Assembly: GCA_022709905.1 (NCBI GenBank)
Contig: JAKLHY010000004.1
Span: 124,001-188,000 of the forward strand
DNA: 64,000 bases
Direction of reading: 5' to 3'
From: Verrucomicrobiota bacterium
GTDB taxonomy: Bacteria; Verrucomicrobiota; Verrucomicrobiia; Limisphaerales; UBA1319
This document shows, piece after piece, positions 1-9,424 of the stretch. Numbering within the stretch: position 1 is the stretch's first letter; each line of letters opens with the position of its first letter. A model generated the notes under the pieces. That model made no database searches. It worked only from the letters and a program-made list of their open reading frames with translations, and had not been told where the DNA came from. A program made the position numbers and the translations under genes.

Positions 1-1498
1 CTGGTATGACAGCACGCTGCCCTACTGGTTCCTCGATCGAACGTTCCTGAACACCTCGATTCTGGCGACCTCGACCTGTTATCGGTTTGCGAACGGACGG
101 TTCTACGCCTGGGAAGGCGTGGGTTGCTGCGAAGGCACCTGCGGTCATGTCTGGCAATACGCCCAGGCCATGGCCCGCCTGTTTCCGGAACTCGAACGTA
201 TCACCCGCGCACAAGTCGATTTCGGCCTTGCCCTGCAGCCGGACGGCGCCATCCATTTCCGGGGCGAATTCAATAACATCCCGGCTGTGGATGGCCAGGC
301 GGGCACCATACTCCGCGCCCTCCGTGAACACCAAATGTCCGCCAACCGTCTCTTCCTGGAACAGAATTGGACTGGGATTAAGAAAGCCCTTCAATGGCTC
401 ATCGCCAAGGATATCAACGATGACGGGCTGATTGAAGACAACCAGCACAATACCCTCGATACCGATTGGTACGGACCCGTAGCCTGGCTGAGCGGCCTCT
501 ACCTGGCCGCCCTCCTGGCCGGGGAACAGATGGCCACGGAAATGCGTGATGACGAATTCGCCAAACATTGCCGCGCCATTTTTAATCGAGGCACGCTCAA
601 CATCGTCGCTCGCCTGTTTGATGACGGGTATTTCATCAACAAACCCGATCCCAAACGCCCCGAAACCATTAATTCCGGCACAGGCTGCCACATCGATCAA
701 GTCATGGGTCAAAGCTGGGCCTTTCAGGTCGGATTGCCCCGGGTGTTGCCGATCGAGGAAACTTTGTCCGCGCTGCGTTCTTTGTGGCGCTGCAATTTTA
801 CGCCGGATGTCGGACCGTATCGCAAGGCTTATCTGCCGGGCCGATGGTATGCCATGGCTGGCGAGGCGGGCTTGCTGATGTGCACCTTTCCCCGCACCGA
901 TTGGGACTACGCTCAGGCCAAAGGCAAAGGTCCCGACTGGGCCGCGGGTTACTTCAACGAGTGCATGAACGGTTTCGAATACCAGGTGGCCGGGCACATG
1001 ATCTGGGAAGGCCTGCTGCTCGAAGGCATGGCCATCGCCCGAGCCGTTCACGATCGCTATCATCCTTCCCGGCGCAATCCCTGGAACGAGGTCGAGTGCG
1101 GTGATCACTATGCCAGGTCCATGGCCAGCTATGGCGTGTTCCTGGCGGCGTGCGGCTATGAATACCACGGACCCCAGGGGTATCTGGCCTTCGCCCCGCG
1201 CCTCACTCCGGAGAGCTATCGCGCGGCATTCACCACCGCTGAAGGTTGGGGATCATTCAGCCAAACGATCGAGGCCAGCCGGCAGATGGAAATCATCAAG
1301 ATCGTCTATGGCCATCTCAACCTGAAAACACTCGCGTTTCAGGTCGCCGGCAGCCAAACGATCGGGAACTCGGAAATAAAGCTTGACGGGAAACCAGTGG
1401 CCCACCAACGAATCCAAAAAGACCAACGCATGCGGTTGGAACTGTCGGAGCCTGTGCTGATCACCGCGGGGCATCAACTGGAAATCGTGCTGGCTTAA
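1..1498 (+). CDS. GH116 family glycoside hydrolase (C-terminal part)
   Basis: The reading frame is open from base 2, so the gene starts left of the window; about 498 C-terminal residues are present. The frame opens with WYDSTLPYWFLDR, followed by GVGCCEGTCGHVWQYAQ and QHNTLDTDWYGPVAWL. These blocks match the (alpha/alpha)6 catalytic domain of GH116 (DUF608), the glucosylceramidase/beta-glucosidase family. The Glu in CCEGTC is the expected nucleophile and the Asp in HNTLDTDWYG the expected acid/base by family analogy. The enzyme should release beta-linked glucose or xylose; the substrate cannot be told from sequence. Its 3' end overlaps the convergent phosphatidyltransferase gene by about 38 bp. 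A signal peptide cannot be judged because the N-terminus is missing. Confidence 0.85.
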   Translation, partial: WYDSTLPYWFLDRTFLNTSILATSTCYRFANGRFYAWEGVGCCEGTCGHVWQYAQAMARLFPELERITRAQVDFGLALQPDGAIHFRGEFNNIPAVDGQAGTILRALREHQMSANRLFLEQNWTGIKKALQWLIAKDINDDGLIEDNQHNTLDTDWYGPVAWLSGLYLAALLAGEQMATEMRDDEFAKHCRAIFNRGTLNIVARLFDDGYFINKPDPKRPETINSGTGCHIDQVMGQSWAFQVGLPRVLPIEETLSALRSLWRCNFTPDVGPYRKAYLPGRWYAMAGEAGLLMCTFPRTDWDYAQAKGKGPDWAAGYFNECMNGFEYQVAGHMIWEGLLLEGMAIARAVHDRYHPSRRNPWNEVECGDHYARSMASYGVFLAACGYEYHGPQGYLAFAPRLTPESYRAAFTTAEGWGSFSQTIEASRQMEIIKIVYGHLNLKTLAFQVAGSQTIGNSEIKLDGKPVAHQRIQKDQRMRLELSEPVLITAGHQLEIVLA

Positions 1499-2105
1499 CT
1501 TCCAGTTTGAGCGCCGGCCAGTAGAAACGCGTGTAGACCACGATCGAGACCAGGTTGATGCCCATGCTCAGCCATTCCAGTCCGTGCACCAGCGAGAGGG
1601 GCAACTGAATCGGCCAGTGCGCCGGCGCCTGCAAGGCATAGTAGATCACGCAGATCGTGGGGAAAGAGATCAAGGTGCGGGCTTTGCCGGACCAATTGGC
1701 TTTTGCGCTGAGATGGTGCTGGGCGCCCAGCGACCGGAGAAAGGAGACCCACTGGTCCCGCATCAGAAAAAGAATCGCCAGCACCAGCAGCAGGCGCGCA
1801 TGACCATATTGGCCGGTTCGGCAGCCCAGGTAAACGAGGGTTGGAAACGTGGTCAAGTAGAAGATCTTGTCCGTCATCGGATCCATGTAACTGCCCAGGC
1901 GTGAAGTCACTTTAAGCCGGCGCGCGCAGTATCCATCGAGCAGATCGGTGATTGCCGATAGAATCATCGCGCCAAACGCTACTCCAAACCAGCCTTCCGT
2001 CATCGGCCAGCCGGCGAACAAGCTGACCGCGAGAAATATAAAGATCAGCGGCACCCGCGCCAAGGTCAGCCCCATGACAAAGTAAAACCTGGTTTTCAAA
2101 GCCAT
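1461..2105 (-). CDS. CDP-alcohol phosphatidyltransferase (PgsA-like)
   Basis: A 214-residue polytopic membrane protein with the family signature D-x2-D-G-x2-A-R-x8-G-x3-D-x3-D, seen as DLLDGYCARR...LGSYMDPMTD at about residues 54-79. Such enzymes swap CMP of a CDP-alcohol for another alcohol in the inner membrane; phosphatidylglycerophosphate synthase is the nearest role, but the acceptor is not fixed by the sequence. The ATG start lies 8 bp after the stop of the SGNH/TPR gene on the same strand, so the two are probably co-transcribed. The length fits the family (about 180-220 residues). The 3' end overlaps the convergent GH116 gene. Confidence 0.85.
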   Translation of the reverse strand: MALKTRFYFVMGLTLARVPLIFIFLAVSLFAGWPMTEGWFGVAFGAMILSAITDLLDGYCARRLKVTSRLGSYMDPMTDKIFYLTTFPTLVYLGCRTGQYGHARLLLVLAILFLMRDQWVSFLRSLGAQHHLSAKANWSGKARTLISFPTICVIYYALQAPAHWPIQLPLSLVHGLEWLSMGINLVSIVVYTRFYWPALKLEVKPARFPVDAPR

Positions 2106-2113
2106 GCGAATCC

Positions 2114-4363
2114 TTAGTTGCCCTGCTGGAGTGTTTCCAGGTGTTGACGGGCTCTTTGGTTTTTGGGATCCAGCCGCAGGGCTTCCTCAAACTGGGCCCG
2201 GGCATCTTTGAAACGACCCTCTTTGACATACGCCACCCCGAGGTTGATGCGGGCGAGGACATGGTCGGGGCGCCAGCGCAGGACCTCCTCAAATTGCCCT
2301 CGCGCCTCGGAGACGCGCTCATTCATGGCCAGTTCCACTCCCAACAGGTATCGGGCCTCCCAGTAGGAAGGTTGAATCTGGACCGCCTTGCGGAGCGCCT
2401 CCATGGCCGCCGGACGATCGTCCTTTCGAGCCAGGGCATCAGCCAGATGGAAATATGCGCGGGCGTTGCCCGGTTGCCAACGAATGGCCCGCCGATATTC
2501 CTCGATCGCCTCCTCTAATTTTTCCTGCCCCGCCAACACGCGTCCCATTTCGAGGTGGCCTTCGCTTGATCGTGGCTCCAAAACCAAGGCTGTTCGCAGG
2601 CGTTCTTCAGCGGGGTTCCATTGCTTTTGCCGGGCCAAGAGACGACCGGCGTGGACATAGGCCGCAAAATGATGGGGCAACAATTGGGATATGGCCTGCC
2701 ACTGAGCGGCGGCTTGCTCAAAACTGCCTGTGGCCTCGAGAAATTCCGCGTAACCCTCATATAACCGATGATCGCGAGGCGCGCGCAGGAGAGCCTCGCT
2801 ATAGATGGCCCTCGCCTCGGTCGCACGCGCCGGAGTCAGCCGGGCCTTCAGAGTCCCCAACTCTGCCCGCCAGTGGTTCAGTTGATCCGGGTGATTCGCC
2901 TGTCGGGTGAAGGGGGCAGCCTGCAGCCGTCGCAAAACCTCCTCGAGAACCCCTACGCGATTCCAGTCCGTCAATGCCAGCCGGCGCTCGCAGGTTTCCG
3001 GTGAAGCCCACGCCGCAGTCCGATGCTGAGTGATCGAAGCGGGGAGCCGCGGTTCAACGGCTTCCGCCAGTATTCTGGCGAGACGGTAGTTGCCTGAAAA
3101 ATTAAAATGGACGTGTTCGAAGAAAGACTCGGCCCCTGGCACACCGTCCGTTATTTGCCGTTCCAGGGCTTCATCGGCGGCAACCAAGTCCACGCTCCGT
3201 TGCGAGTGCCGGGTGGCCGTTTGACGGAGGATCTCATTAATCTTCGAGTCCGCCCGAAATGGCAAGGCGTCAGTGTCACGCGCTTGAATGAAGGCTTTTT
3301 TGGCTTCCACGAGATTGGTGAGGCGGAGGTAACCTTGGCCGAGGCGAAATTCGGTTTCAGCGAATTGGGCATCGAGTTTTCTGGCGCGTTCGTAATTGGC
3401 GAGAGCCGCCTGCAGGTCGCCCGACATGGCTAGAGTGGCCGCCCGCTGGCAGAGTGATTCATACTCCGCCTTCAAGGCAGGGGTTGTTGTCGTCGAATGA
3501 ACCGACGCGAAGGGGGCGCAATCCCGCAGGTTGCTGGCGACCGTGCTCAGCACCACGGGGCAGCCCGATTTGCCGGCCAAGTCGAGGATCTCGTCCAGGT
3601 TTCTCGCAAAATGCCGGTAAGCGACCTGTCGGCGGGGATCTGCTGCGGCCACCTGCTGGTCAAGGAACATGCTCATGCCCGCCCATGGGCCGGGGGATTT
3701 TGCCTGCCATTTCCCAAGGCCGGAGTCGATCCATTGGCCCAGCCTCGTATTTTTCAGCGCCAAGGTTAAACGGATGGAAAGCAAACTCGGAACCTGGCGG
3801 CCGAAGACCGTCGCCGCGCCAAAAGGCCCCACCATCTCATTGTTCCCCATGTAAACGATCCAAAGATCCCCTTGGTGGCGGGCGCATTCACGGGCAATCG
3901 GAAGAATCGCATGCGAGTTGATCGCCGTCATCGCCACGCAGACCACCTCGAATTCGGTCCCCGGGAATCTTTCCCGGAGCAAGACCTCAAGATAACGACC
4001 CATTCCGTATGCGGGTCGGGGATCACCCAGAGCAGCCGATTCGCCCATGAGAAAGACGCGGAAAGCGCCGGGGGCCTTTACCGCGTCCATCACCACCGGC
4101 GCCGGATTTCGCGCCATATCTCGCGCGAAAAAACGAAGGCCGAACTTGTCGTTCTCAACAAACACGTCACGACCTTGAAGGCGCATTTTCTTGAAAAAGG
4201 CGGTGGAATGACCGAACCCGACGAGCCGCAATCCCGCTTCGGCCAGTCCGAGCACCATCAATGGCGTCACGATCAAAGCCGAGATGCGAAACAGCCATTT
4301 CCGCGCGCGACTGCCCCCGACACCCGCAGCCCGCAACGGGTCAGGAGCCGGATTCGGTGCCAT
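2114..4363 (-). CDS. Membrane-anchored SGNH-hydrolase-like protein with TPR repeats
   Basis: From the ATG at 4363 the product has 749 residues. A transmembrane segment at about residues 24-44 is followed by an SGNH/GDSL-like domain: MGES near 107 carries the presumed nucleophile Ser, GNNE lies near 173, and a late FFEHVHFNFSGNY block resembles the closing D/E-x-x-H block of this fold. A short TPR-like stretch is inserted within the domain, and the C-terminal third consists of TPR units with repeated A-x3-L-x2-A-L/I-x-L-x-P spacing. Such fusions recur in Verrucomicrobia and Planctomycetes; the substrate is unknown (an acylated glycan is a guess). The frame stays open to 4585, but the sequence upstream of 4363 does not look coding. 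It probably forms an operon with the downstream phosphatidyltransferase. Confidence 0.7.
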   Translation of the reverse strand: MAPNPAPDPLRAAGVGGSRARKWLFRISALIVTPLMVLGLAEAGLRLVGFGHSTAFFKKMRLQGRDVFVENDKFGLRFFARDMARNPAPVVMDAVKAPGAFRVFLMGESAALGDPRPAYGMGRYLEVLLRERFPGTEFEVVCVAMTAINSHAILPIARECARHQGDLWIVYMGNNEMVGPFGAATVFGRQVPSLLSIRLTLALKNTRLGQWIDSGLGKWQAKSPGPWAGMSMFLDQQVAAADPRRQVAYRHFARNLDEILDLAGKSGCPVVLSTVASNLRDCAPFASVHSTTTTPALKAEYESLCQRAATLAMSGDLQAALANYERARKLDAQFAETEFRLGQGYLRLTNLVEAKKAFIQARDTDALPFRADSKINEILRQTATRHSQRSVDLVAADEALERQITDGVPGAESFFEHVHFNFSGNYRLARILAEAVEPRLPASITQHRTAAWASPETCERRLALTDWNRVGVLEEVLRRLQAAPFTRQANHPDQLNHWRAELGTLKARLTPARATEARAIYSEALLRAPRDHRLYEGYAEFLEATGSFEQAAAQWQAISQLLPHHFAAYVHAGRLLARQKQWNPAEERLRTALVLEPRSSEGHLEMGRVLAGQEKLEEAIEEYRRAIRWQPGNARAYFHLADALARKDDRPAAMEALRKAVQIQPSYWEARYLLGVELAMNERVSEARGQFEEVLRWRPDHVLARINLGVAYVKEGRFKDARAQFEEALRLDPKNQRARQHLETLQQGN

Positions 4364-4523
4364 CTGCCAGAATAAATTTTGCTCCGTCCCCCGTGGGTCT
4401 TCCGATGACGACGGCTTGGGATTAGATCGACGCTTCAAGGCGCCTAACGTAACAATGACGCCCGGAGTCGAAAACAAATAAAACAGGGAAAATCCGATGC
4501 TGATTTGCGCCGAAAATTTTCTA

Positions 4524-4545
4524 ACCTGTATACAAAGGGACAGGT
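4524..4545. promoter_or_regulatory. Inverted repeat upstream of the SGNH/TPR gene
   Basis: ACCTGT and ACAGGT form perfect 6-bp arms separated by 10 bp, about 160 bp upstream of the SGNH/TPR start, in an AT-richer stretch than its surroundings. It could be an operator; no regulator is indicated. Confidence 0.25.
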
Positions 4546-4583
4546 ACATTATTAAAAATCCGAACCGCGAGTGCACTCGAATC

Positions 4584-4717
4584 AAACCGGAGGGATCTTG
4601 TTGGCTGAGGCGCTCTGCGGAATGAATTTCGCGTGCCGATCGTTGCCGGTTCCGAAGCGAGAGTCACTCGACAGGCTGGAGCGCGGGATTTATCCCGCAG
4701 CGCCGGTTGCCGCAGGA
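4584..4717. repeat. 134-bp dispersed repeat, copy A
   Basis: This stretch aligns without gaps to 39212-39345, with roughly 80% identical bases by eye. The best-kept part is a palindrome at 4681-4698, GCGCGGGATTTATCCCGC, followed by a conserved GCCGGTTG.CGCAGGA tail. Copy A is preceded by a worn version of the AACCGCGAG..ACxCGAAT sequence that also precedes copy B, so the mobile or ancestral unit was longer than 134 bp. It lies in the 478-bp divergent gap between the SGNH/TPR and DUF6799-like genes, which holds no convincing gene. Confidence 0.75.
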
Positions 4718-4842
4718 TCTCAGGCCGTCCATCGAATTTACCAACCCTTCGGGCGCGGGATTCCATCTCGACTAATTTCCCGTGAGGGTCTATTGATGGG
4801 AAACTGAATTCCGGTCATCGACCGGGATTCATCGATCCGCTT

Positions 4843-5559
4843 ATGAGTATGAGAACATTCTGCGTCGTGCTGGCAGTTGTCTGCGGTGAGTTCCTTTTTG
4901 GCGGCATCCAGGCGGTTTATGCCGCCGAGGCGCCACAAGCGGTTGATTCGGTCAGGATGAAAGACGACCGGGTTTGGACCGGGCCATTGGACCAGCTTGT
5001 GCAGACGTTGCAGGACGTCAGTGTTGCCAAGGTGGTGATTGTCAAGACCAACGGTGTTTTCACGGTCGCCGGGGGCACCGAACGCAAGCTTCTGGAAGGC
5101 CAATGCATCCAGTCGGACGGCAACCTGGTCAGTCCGGACGGTTCGATCCAGCCTGTGTTCGATCACATTGTAGTGAAGGCGGGCAGGGCGGTATTGGTCA
5201 AAGACGGCGTCGCCACGCGGTTGAGCCAGCTTTACACGCTGGGGAACGGCGCGCAGGCATTACCCGATGGCTACCTAGTTCAGCCGGGCGGACGGCGGGT
5301 TCGCCTGCTGGATGGACAACTGGTCAAAACCGACGGGACTTCCTTTCCAGTCAAGGACACTGCTGTGATGCGACAGGGACAGGTGACCGTGCAGAAAGAT
5401 GGTTCCTTGCTGCGGATTCCAGCCAACAGCAGCATGATGATGAACGATGGCACACGGATCCATGGCGATGGCCGTGTTGTGTCACGAGATGGGAAGGTGA
5501 CTTATCTCCAGGAAAACCAAGTGCTTCAGCTGGAGGGCGTCGTGGTTCGAAACCGTTAA
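4843..5559 (+). CDS. Secreted repeat protein, DUF6799-like
   Basis: A 238-residue protein with an N-terminal signal peptide ending near VYAAEA. The mature part is made of short repeats centred on DG: DGSIQPV, DGVATRL, DGYLVQPGG, DGQLVKTDG, DGSLLRI, DGTRIHGDG, each with beta-strand-like spacing. This resembles DUF6799-type domains of secreted proteins in Verrucomicrobia and Bacteroidetes; function is unknown, and an extracytoplasmic structural or binding role is inferred. The gene is monocistronic, with GH32 convergent 21 bp downstream. The start was chosen because the signal peptide follows directly. Confidence 0.6.
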   Translation: MSMRTFCVVLAVVCGEFLFGGIQAVYAAEAPQAVDSVRMKDDRVWTGPLDQLVQTLQDVSVAKVVIVKTNGVFTVAGGTERKLLEGQCIQSDGNLVSPDGSIQPVFDHIVVKAGRAVLVKDGVATRLSQLYTLGNGAQALPDGYLVQPGGRRVRLLDGQLVKTDGTSFPVKDTAVMRQGQVTVQKDGSLLRIPANSSMMMNDGTRIHGDGRVVSRDGKVTYLQENQVLQLEGVVVRNR

Positions 5560-5580
5560 GCCGCAGGCGTTCCTGAGCGG

Positions 5581-7104
5581 TTACTGTTCAGATTCCGGTT
5601 TCGAAGCCTGGGGCCAAGCTGACTCGAGCTCACGCAGTTTTAACGAGATCAACCGGGCCTCGCCGCCCTGGCAGAAAAACCGGATATCACGGTCGGGTGG
5701 TGGGGGGAGAAAGCACGTGGACAAGGTCACCAAACCGCGGCCGCCGAAGACTTCCAGAGAGGACCGATCCAGCAGCAGGCGGAGGTGCAACTGACCGCGG
5801 ATCGGCGCCAGATCGGCCTGGCATCCGAGGGCATCCAGCTTGTGAGTGCGGGCGTCCCACTTTACGGTCGCGCCCCGCAAAAGGAATCCCACACTTTCAG
5901 CCGTGCCCGGCGCGATCACCGCGTCAATGTCCAACAGCTCGCTCTGGAGTGTCGGAAGCGGATTGTCGCCCGGCTTTACGAGACGATTTTCCAGAACTCG
6001 CGTCCGGGCATAGAGAGATGAAATCTCGCGAACCGGCCATTTGCAGAGTCGGATTCCGTCCGCCGTCCGGCGCAAGCTCAACTCGCACGGGAAAGTCATT
6101 TGTTGATTGAAGGGCATGCCCGGATACTGACCTCCTCGCATCCACCCGATGAGGATCCGGCGGCCGTCGGAGGGCGGAATATCGCTGAAGGTTTGCGCCG
6201 CGTAGAAATTCTTGCCCCAATCTCCGCGCTGCTTCGGTGTTTCCGGAGTAAAACGAAAACCGTCAAACTGCCCGAGCCAGTATTCGCCGTCCGCTCCAAA
6301 AAGCACCCATTGCGACTGGGACCATTGATCGTTGACGGGTAACTCAAAAAGGTCGGGACATTCAAACAAGCCATCCATTTGACTGAGATAGGTCCAATCC
6401 TTGAGGTCAGCGGAGGCCAGGAATTGCACGGTATGCAACGTCGCGGGTTTTCCGTTGGCCTCGAGTTTTTGGGGATCCGGCTGGGGCACATACAAGGCCA
6501 TGATCCAGCGCCGTGTGGGTTTATGCCAAAACACCTTGGGATCCCGATTGTCGGCGTGGATGTTTTTGAGGACCGGATTATTGTAGTATTTGGTCCAAGA
6601 CCGTCCCCGATCGTTGCTGAAGGCCAGGCATTGGGTGAAGGGCTGGCCTTTCGACTCGTCCGATGTCCCCCCCGCGGCCGTATAAATGAGGACCAGCGGA
6701 TTTTCCCCACGGGTTTTGAATCCGGTGGTGTTTTGCCAGTCCACGACGGCCGATCCGGAAAACATAGTTCCCAAAGCGTCCGGGAGCAAGGCGTGTGTTT
6801 CCTGGCGCCAGCGCACCAGATCGCGACTGATCGCGTGTCCCCAGGTCATGTTACCCCATTGGACGCCTTGAGGGTTGTGCTGGAAAAACAGGTGATACTC
6901 GCCGCGATAAAAAACCAGGCCATTCGGATCGTTGAGCCAGTTTCTTGCGGCTGTAAAATGGAATTGCGGCCGGTAGGTTTCCTGGTAGAGCTCCGGTTCG
7001 GATGCCACTCTCGCCGCAGGATCCTGCGCCGCCATCAACACTCCCGCCAGCATCGGGGCGATAACCAGCGTTCTCTCGGCTGTTATTAGAAGATTCATTT
7101 TCAT
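5581..7104 (-). CDS. GH32 family glycoside hydrolase (levanase/fructanase-like)
   Basis: From the ATG at 7104 the product has 507 residues with a leader peptide (LVIAPMLAGVLMAAQ). All three GH32 catalytic blocks are present: WLNDPNG near residue 55-61 (nucleophile Asp), RDPKVF near 187 (transition-state stabiliser) and ECPDLFEL near 248 (acid/base Glu). A C-terminal beta-sandwich with HLRLLLDRSSLEVFGG is also typical. It should hydrolyse beta-fructosides such as levan, inulin or sucrose outside the cytoplasm. The open frame reaches 7242, but the extra residues precede the signal peptide and look non-coding. It is divergent from the PmoA-like gene (109-bp gap) and convergent with the DUF6799-like gene. 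Confidence 0.92.
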   Translation of the reverse strand: MKMNLLITAERTLVIAPMLAGVLMAAQDPAARVASEPELYQETYRPQFHFTAARNWLNDPNGLVFYRGEYHLFFQHNPQGVQWGNMTWGHAISRDLVRWRQETHALLPDALGTMFSGSAVVDWQNTTGFKTRGENPLVLIYTAAGGTSDESKGQPFTQCLAFSNDRGRSWTKYYNNPVLKNIHADNRDPKVFWHKPTRRWIMALYVPQPDPQKLEANGKPATLHTVQFLASADLKDWTYLSQMDGLFECPDLFELPVNDQWSQSQWVLFGADGEYWLGQFDGFRFTPETPKQRGDWGKNFYAAQTFSDIPPSDGRRILIGWMRGGQYPGMPFNQQMTFPCELSLRRTADGIRLCKWPVREISSLYARTRVLENRLVKPGDNPLPTLQSELLDIDAVIAPGTAESVGFLLRGATVKWDARTHKLDALGCQADLAPIRGQLHLRLLLDRSSLEVFGGRGLVTLSTCFLPPPPDRDIRFFCQGGEARLISLKLRELESAWPQASKPESEQ

Positions 7105-7213
7105 GCGCGCCCGAACCATAACCGATGGAATGCCGCAAGAAAAGCCTGATACGCGCCGACTTGCTTTCGGCCCATAAGGGCCTATGATATTGCGAGCGGG
7201 TAATTTAAACATT

Positions 7214-8179
7214 ATGAAACCTATTGCCTTGTTGTTTTTCACCGGTCTGGTCCATTGGAGTCTGCAATCAGTGGCCGCAGGCCCCGTTTTACAGATACAG
7301 CCGGGCGCAAATGATACCTCGATCCTGCGGGATGGACGCCTGGCTTTCGTGTACCGATCGGATGCAACCCTCTATAAGCCCTATGTTGCCCTTCTCACGA
7401 CGCCCTCAGGATTGAATATCCTCCGGGATGCGCCGGCTGACCATGCGCATCACCACGGCCTGATGTTTGCCTTAACCGCCAATGATGTCGATTTCTGGGG
7501 TGAAAAGGTGGCCACTCGCCCAGGAAAACAAGTGCGGACCGGTGTCCCTCAATACTCGGGACGCGGAGACATCAGTTTTTCCTCTTACTCGCTGCGGGAA
7601 ACTCTGCAATGGCAGGACGCGACTAATGGGGAGGTTCTGGTGAATGAAAACCGGCGGGTGGAATTCCATCGGCTGGCTGAGGATTCCGACTGCCACCTTG
7701 TCACCTGGCAAAGCGTGCTGACGCCTGCGGCCGACAAGGGAAGCGTCGTGCTGTCGGGCCATCATTATTTCGGTTTGGGCATGCGTTTTGCCGAATCGAT
7801 GGACATCGGCGGGGAGTTTCTCTATGCGGATTCGGAAACCAAAACCGAAACGGTCCGAGGTGACGAACGATTGGCGCGATCGCGGTGGTGCGCGTTTCAG
7901 GGGCTTTGCCAGGGCAAGCCGGTGACCGTCGCGATGTTCGATCTCCCATCCAATCCGCGGCAGCCCGCCACTTGGTTCACTATGCAGAAGCCTTTTGTGT
8001 ATCTTTCGGCCACGATGGATGTCTGGAGGGCCCCATTTAGGCTCAGCCTGCCTCAACCCTTGGCTGTGACCTATGGCGTGGCTGTGTGGGACGGCCATGT
8101 GCTGGCATCTCAAGTCGAGGTTGCTTATCGCAAATGGCTTTTGCTGCTGCCTGAGGAACTGGTCGAACGTCAGAAATAA
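7214..8179 (+). CDS. PmoA-like (DUF6807) secreted protein
   Basis: A 321-residue protein from the ATG at 7214, which places a signal peptide (MKPIALLFFTGLVHWSLQSV) at the N-terminus. DHAHHHGLMFAL near residues 76-87 is the His-rich block of the family called PmoA (methane oxygenase PmoA, DUF6807). Despite the name, the family is not particulate methane monooxygenase; it is widespread in PVC and Bacteroidetes genomes beside glycan-degradation genes, and its role is unclear. A second member lies at 24727-25686. The leader and the GH32 neighbour suggest periplasmic glycan work, but this is inference. The His-rich site might bind a metal. Confidence 0.8.
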   Translation: MKPIALLFFTGLVHWSLQSVAAGPVLQIQPGANDTSILRDGRLAFVYRSDATLYKPYVALLTTPSGLNILRDAPADHAHHHGLMFALTANDVDFWGEKVATRPGKQVRTGVPQYSGRGDISFSSYSLRETLQWQDATNGEVLVNENRRVEFHRLAEDSDCHLVTWQSVLTPAADKGSVVLSGHHYFGLGMRFAESMDIGGEFLYADSETKTETVRGDERLARSRWCAFQGLCQGKPVTVAMFDLPSNPRQPATWFTMQKPFVYLSATMDVWRAPFRLSLPQPLAVTYGVAVWDGHVLASQVEVAYRKWLLLLPEELVERQK

Positions 8180-8233
8180 GTTCCATCCGCCTCGTTCCTG
8201 GTCTGGAGGCGTTCCCGTCCAAGTCCGAAGTGA

Positions 8234-9424
8234 TTATTGGCCCGATCCTGACACCACAAGATTATTCCGGATCAGGTTAATCCGTTGGTTCACGCAGGCG
8301 GCCGAGCGCAGGGGATCGGGGGGCGTGTTCTGGCAGTAATCGACGAGTTTTTCGACGGTAGTCGTTACGACATGGCATCGAGTATCGCTCGAGGCATAAT
8401 AGAGAAAGACCCGCCCATCCTCGCGGGCCACCCAACCGTTTGAGAACGTGACGTTCGAGACATCCCCGACGCGTTCATCGCCTTGCGGGGCCAGCAGGTA
8501 GCCGCCAGGCTCGTGAATCATGCGGCCCGGATCGTCGAGCGCAGTCATGAACGCGTAAAGAACATACCGAAGGCCCGCTGCGGTGTTTCGGACGCCATGA
8601 GCGAGCTGGAGCCAACCTTTTGTGGTCTTGATGGGTGCGGGGCCGAGTCCGTTCTTGACTTCATAAACGGTGTGGTATTTGCGGTCGTGGACGATTTTTT
8701 CCTCCCCCAAAGCGGCGTGTTCGATGTTGTTACAGAGCGCCCAGCCGATGCCCCCACCGGAGCCGGTATTGATGAAACCATCCTGAGGCCGGGTGTAGAA
8801 GGCATATTGGCCGCCCACGAATTCGGGATGAAGAACGACGTTGCGCTGCTGGGGGGATCGGGTTTTGAGGTCGTCCAGGCGTTCCCATTGGAGCAAGTCC
8901 TTGGTCCGGGCGATGCCGCATTGGGCGACCGCGGAAGACAAATCGCCGCGGGGCGCTTTCGGATCTTTGCGCTCGGTGCAGAACAGGCCGTAGATCCAAC
9001 CATCCTCGTGACGGACCAATCGCATATCGTAGACATTGATATCGGGATCGGCGGTTTCGGGCATCACGACGGGGTAATCCCAAAATCGAAACCGATCGAT
9101 GCCGGTCGGACTTTCGGCGACGGCGAAAAAGCTCTTCCGGTCCAAGCCCTCGACCCGGGCCATGAGGATGATTTTTCCATTCCATTCCATGGCGCCAGGA
9201 TTGAAAACACCATTGATCCCCAACCGTTCCATGAGATGCGGATTGGATTGCGGATTCAGATCGTATCGCCAGAAAACGGGGGTATGGTCGGCGGTCAAGA
9301 CGGGGGATTGGTAGCGTTGGTAAAGGCCGTTGCCGCCAGGCAGAGGGCGGTTGAGACGCTGGATCAACCGTTCGTGTCGCATGAACAGTGCTCGCAGGTT
9401 CTTTTGGAATTGCTGGCGTGTCAT
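8234..9424 (-). CDS. GH130 family phosphorylase (4-O-beta-mannosylglucose phosphorylase-like)
   Basis: A 396-residue protein without a signal peptide. [19 protein letters not shown] and NVYDMRL followed by [10 protein letters not shown] are characteristic of GH130; the Asp in VYDMRL corresponds to the catalytic acid. These cytoplasmic enzymes phosphorolyse beta-mannosides; the GH130_1 type cleaves mannosyl-glucose to mannose 1-phosphate and glucose. Context supports this: the start overlaps the stop of the epimerase gene by 4 bp (ATGA at 9421-9424), and a GH5 enzyme lies upstream. The set matches the Bacteroides-type route mannan to mannobiose to mannosylglucose to Man-1-P. A longer frame to 9505 is rejected because of the ATGA overlap. 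Confidence 0.88.
   Translation of the reverse strand: MTRQQFQKNLRALFMRHERLIQRLNRPLPGGNGLYQRYQSPVLTADHTPVFWRYDLNPQSNPHLMERLGINGVFNPGAMEWNGKIILMARVEGLDRKSFFAVAESPTGIDRFRFWDYPVVMPETADPDINVYDMRLVRHEDGWIYGLFCTERKDPKAPRGDLSSAVAQCGIARTKDLLQWERLDDLKTRSPQQRNVVLHPEFVGGQYAFYTRPQDGFINTGSGGGIGWALCNNIEHAALGEEKIVHDRKYHTVYEVKNGLGPAPIKTTKGWLQLAHGVRNTAAGLRYVLYAFMTALDDPGRMIHEPGGYLLAPQGDERVGDVSNVTFSNGWVAREDGRVFLYYASSDTRCHVVTTTVEKLVDYCQNTPPDPLRSAACVNQRINLIRNNLVVSGSGQ

Noticed and set aside
7214..8179. Calling the PmoA-like proteins methane monooxygenase
   Set aside because: The family name is misleading: these are soluble exported proteins without the membrane helices of particulate methane monooxygenase.
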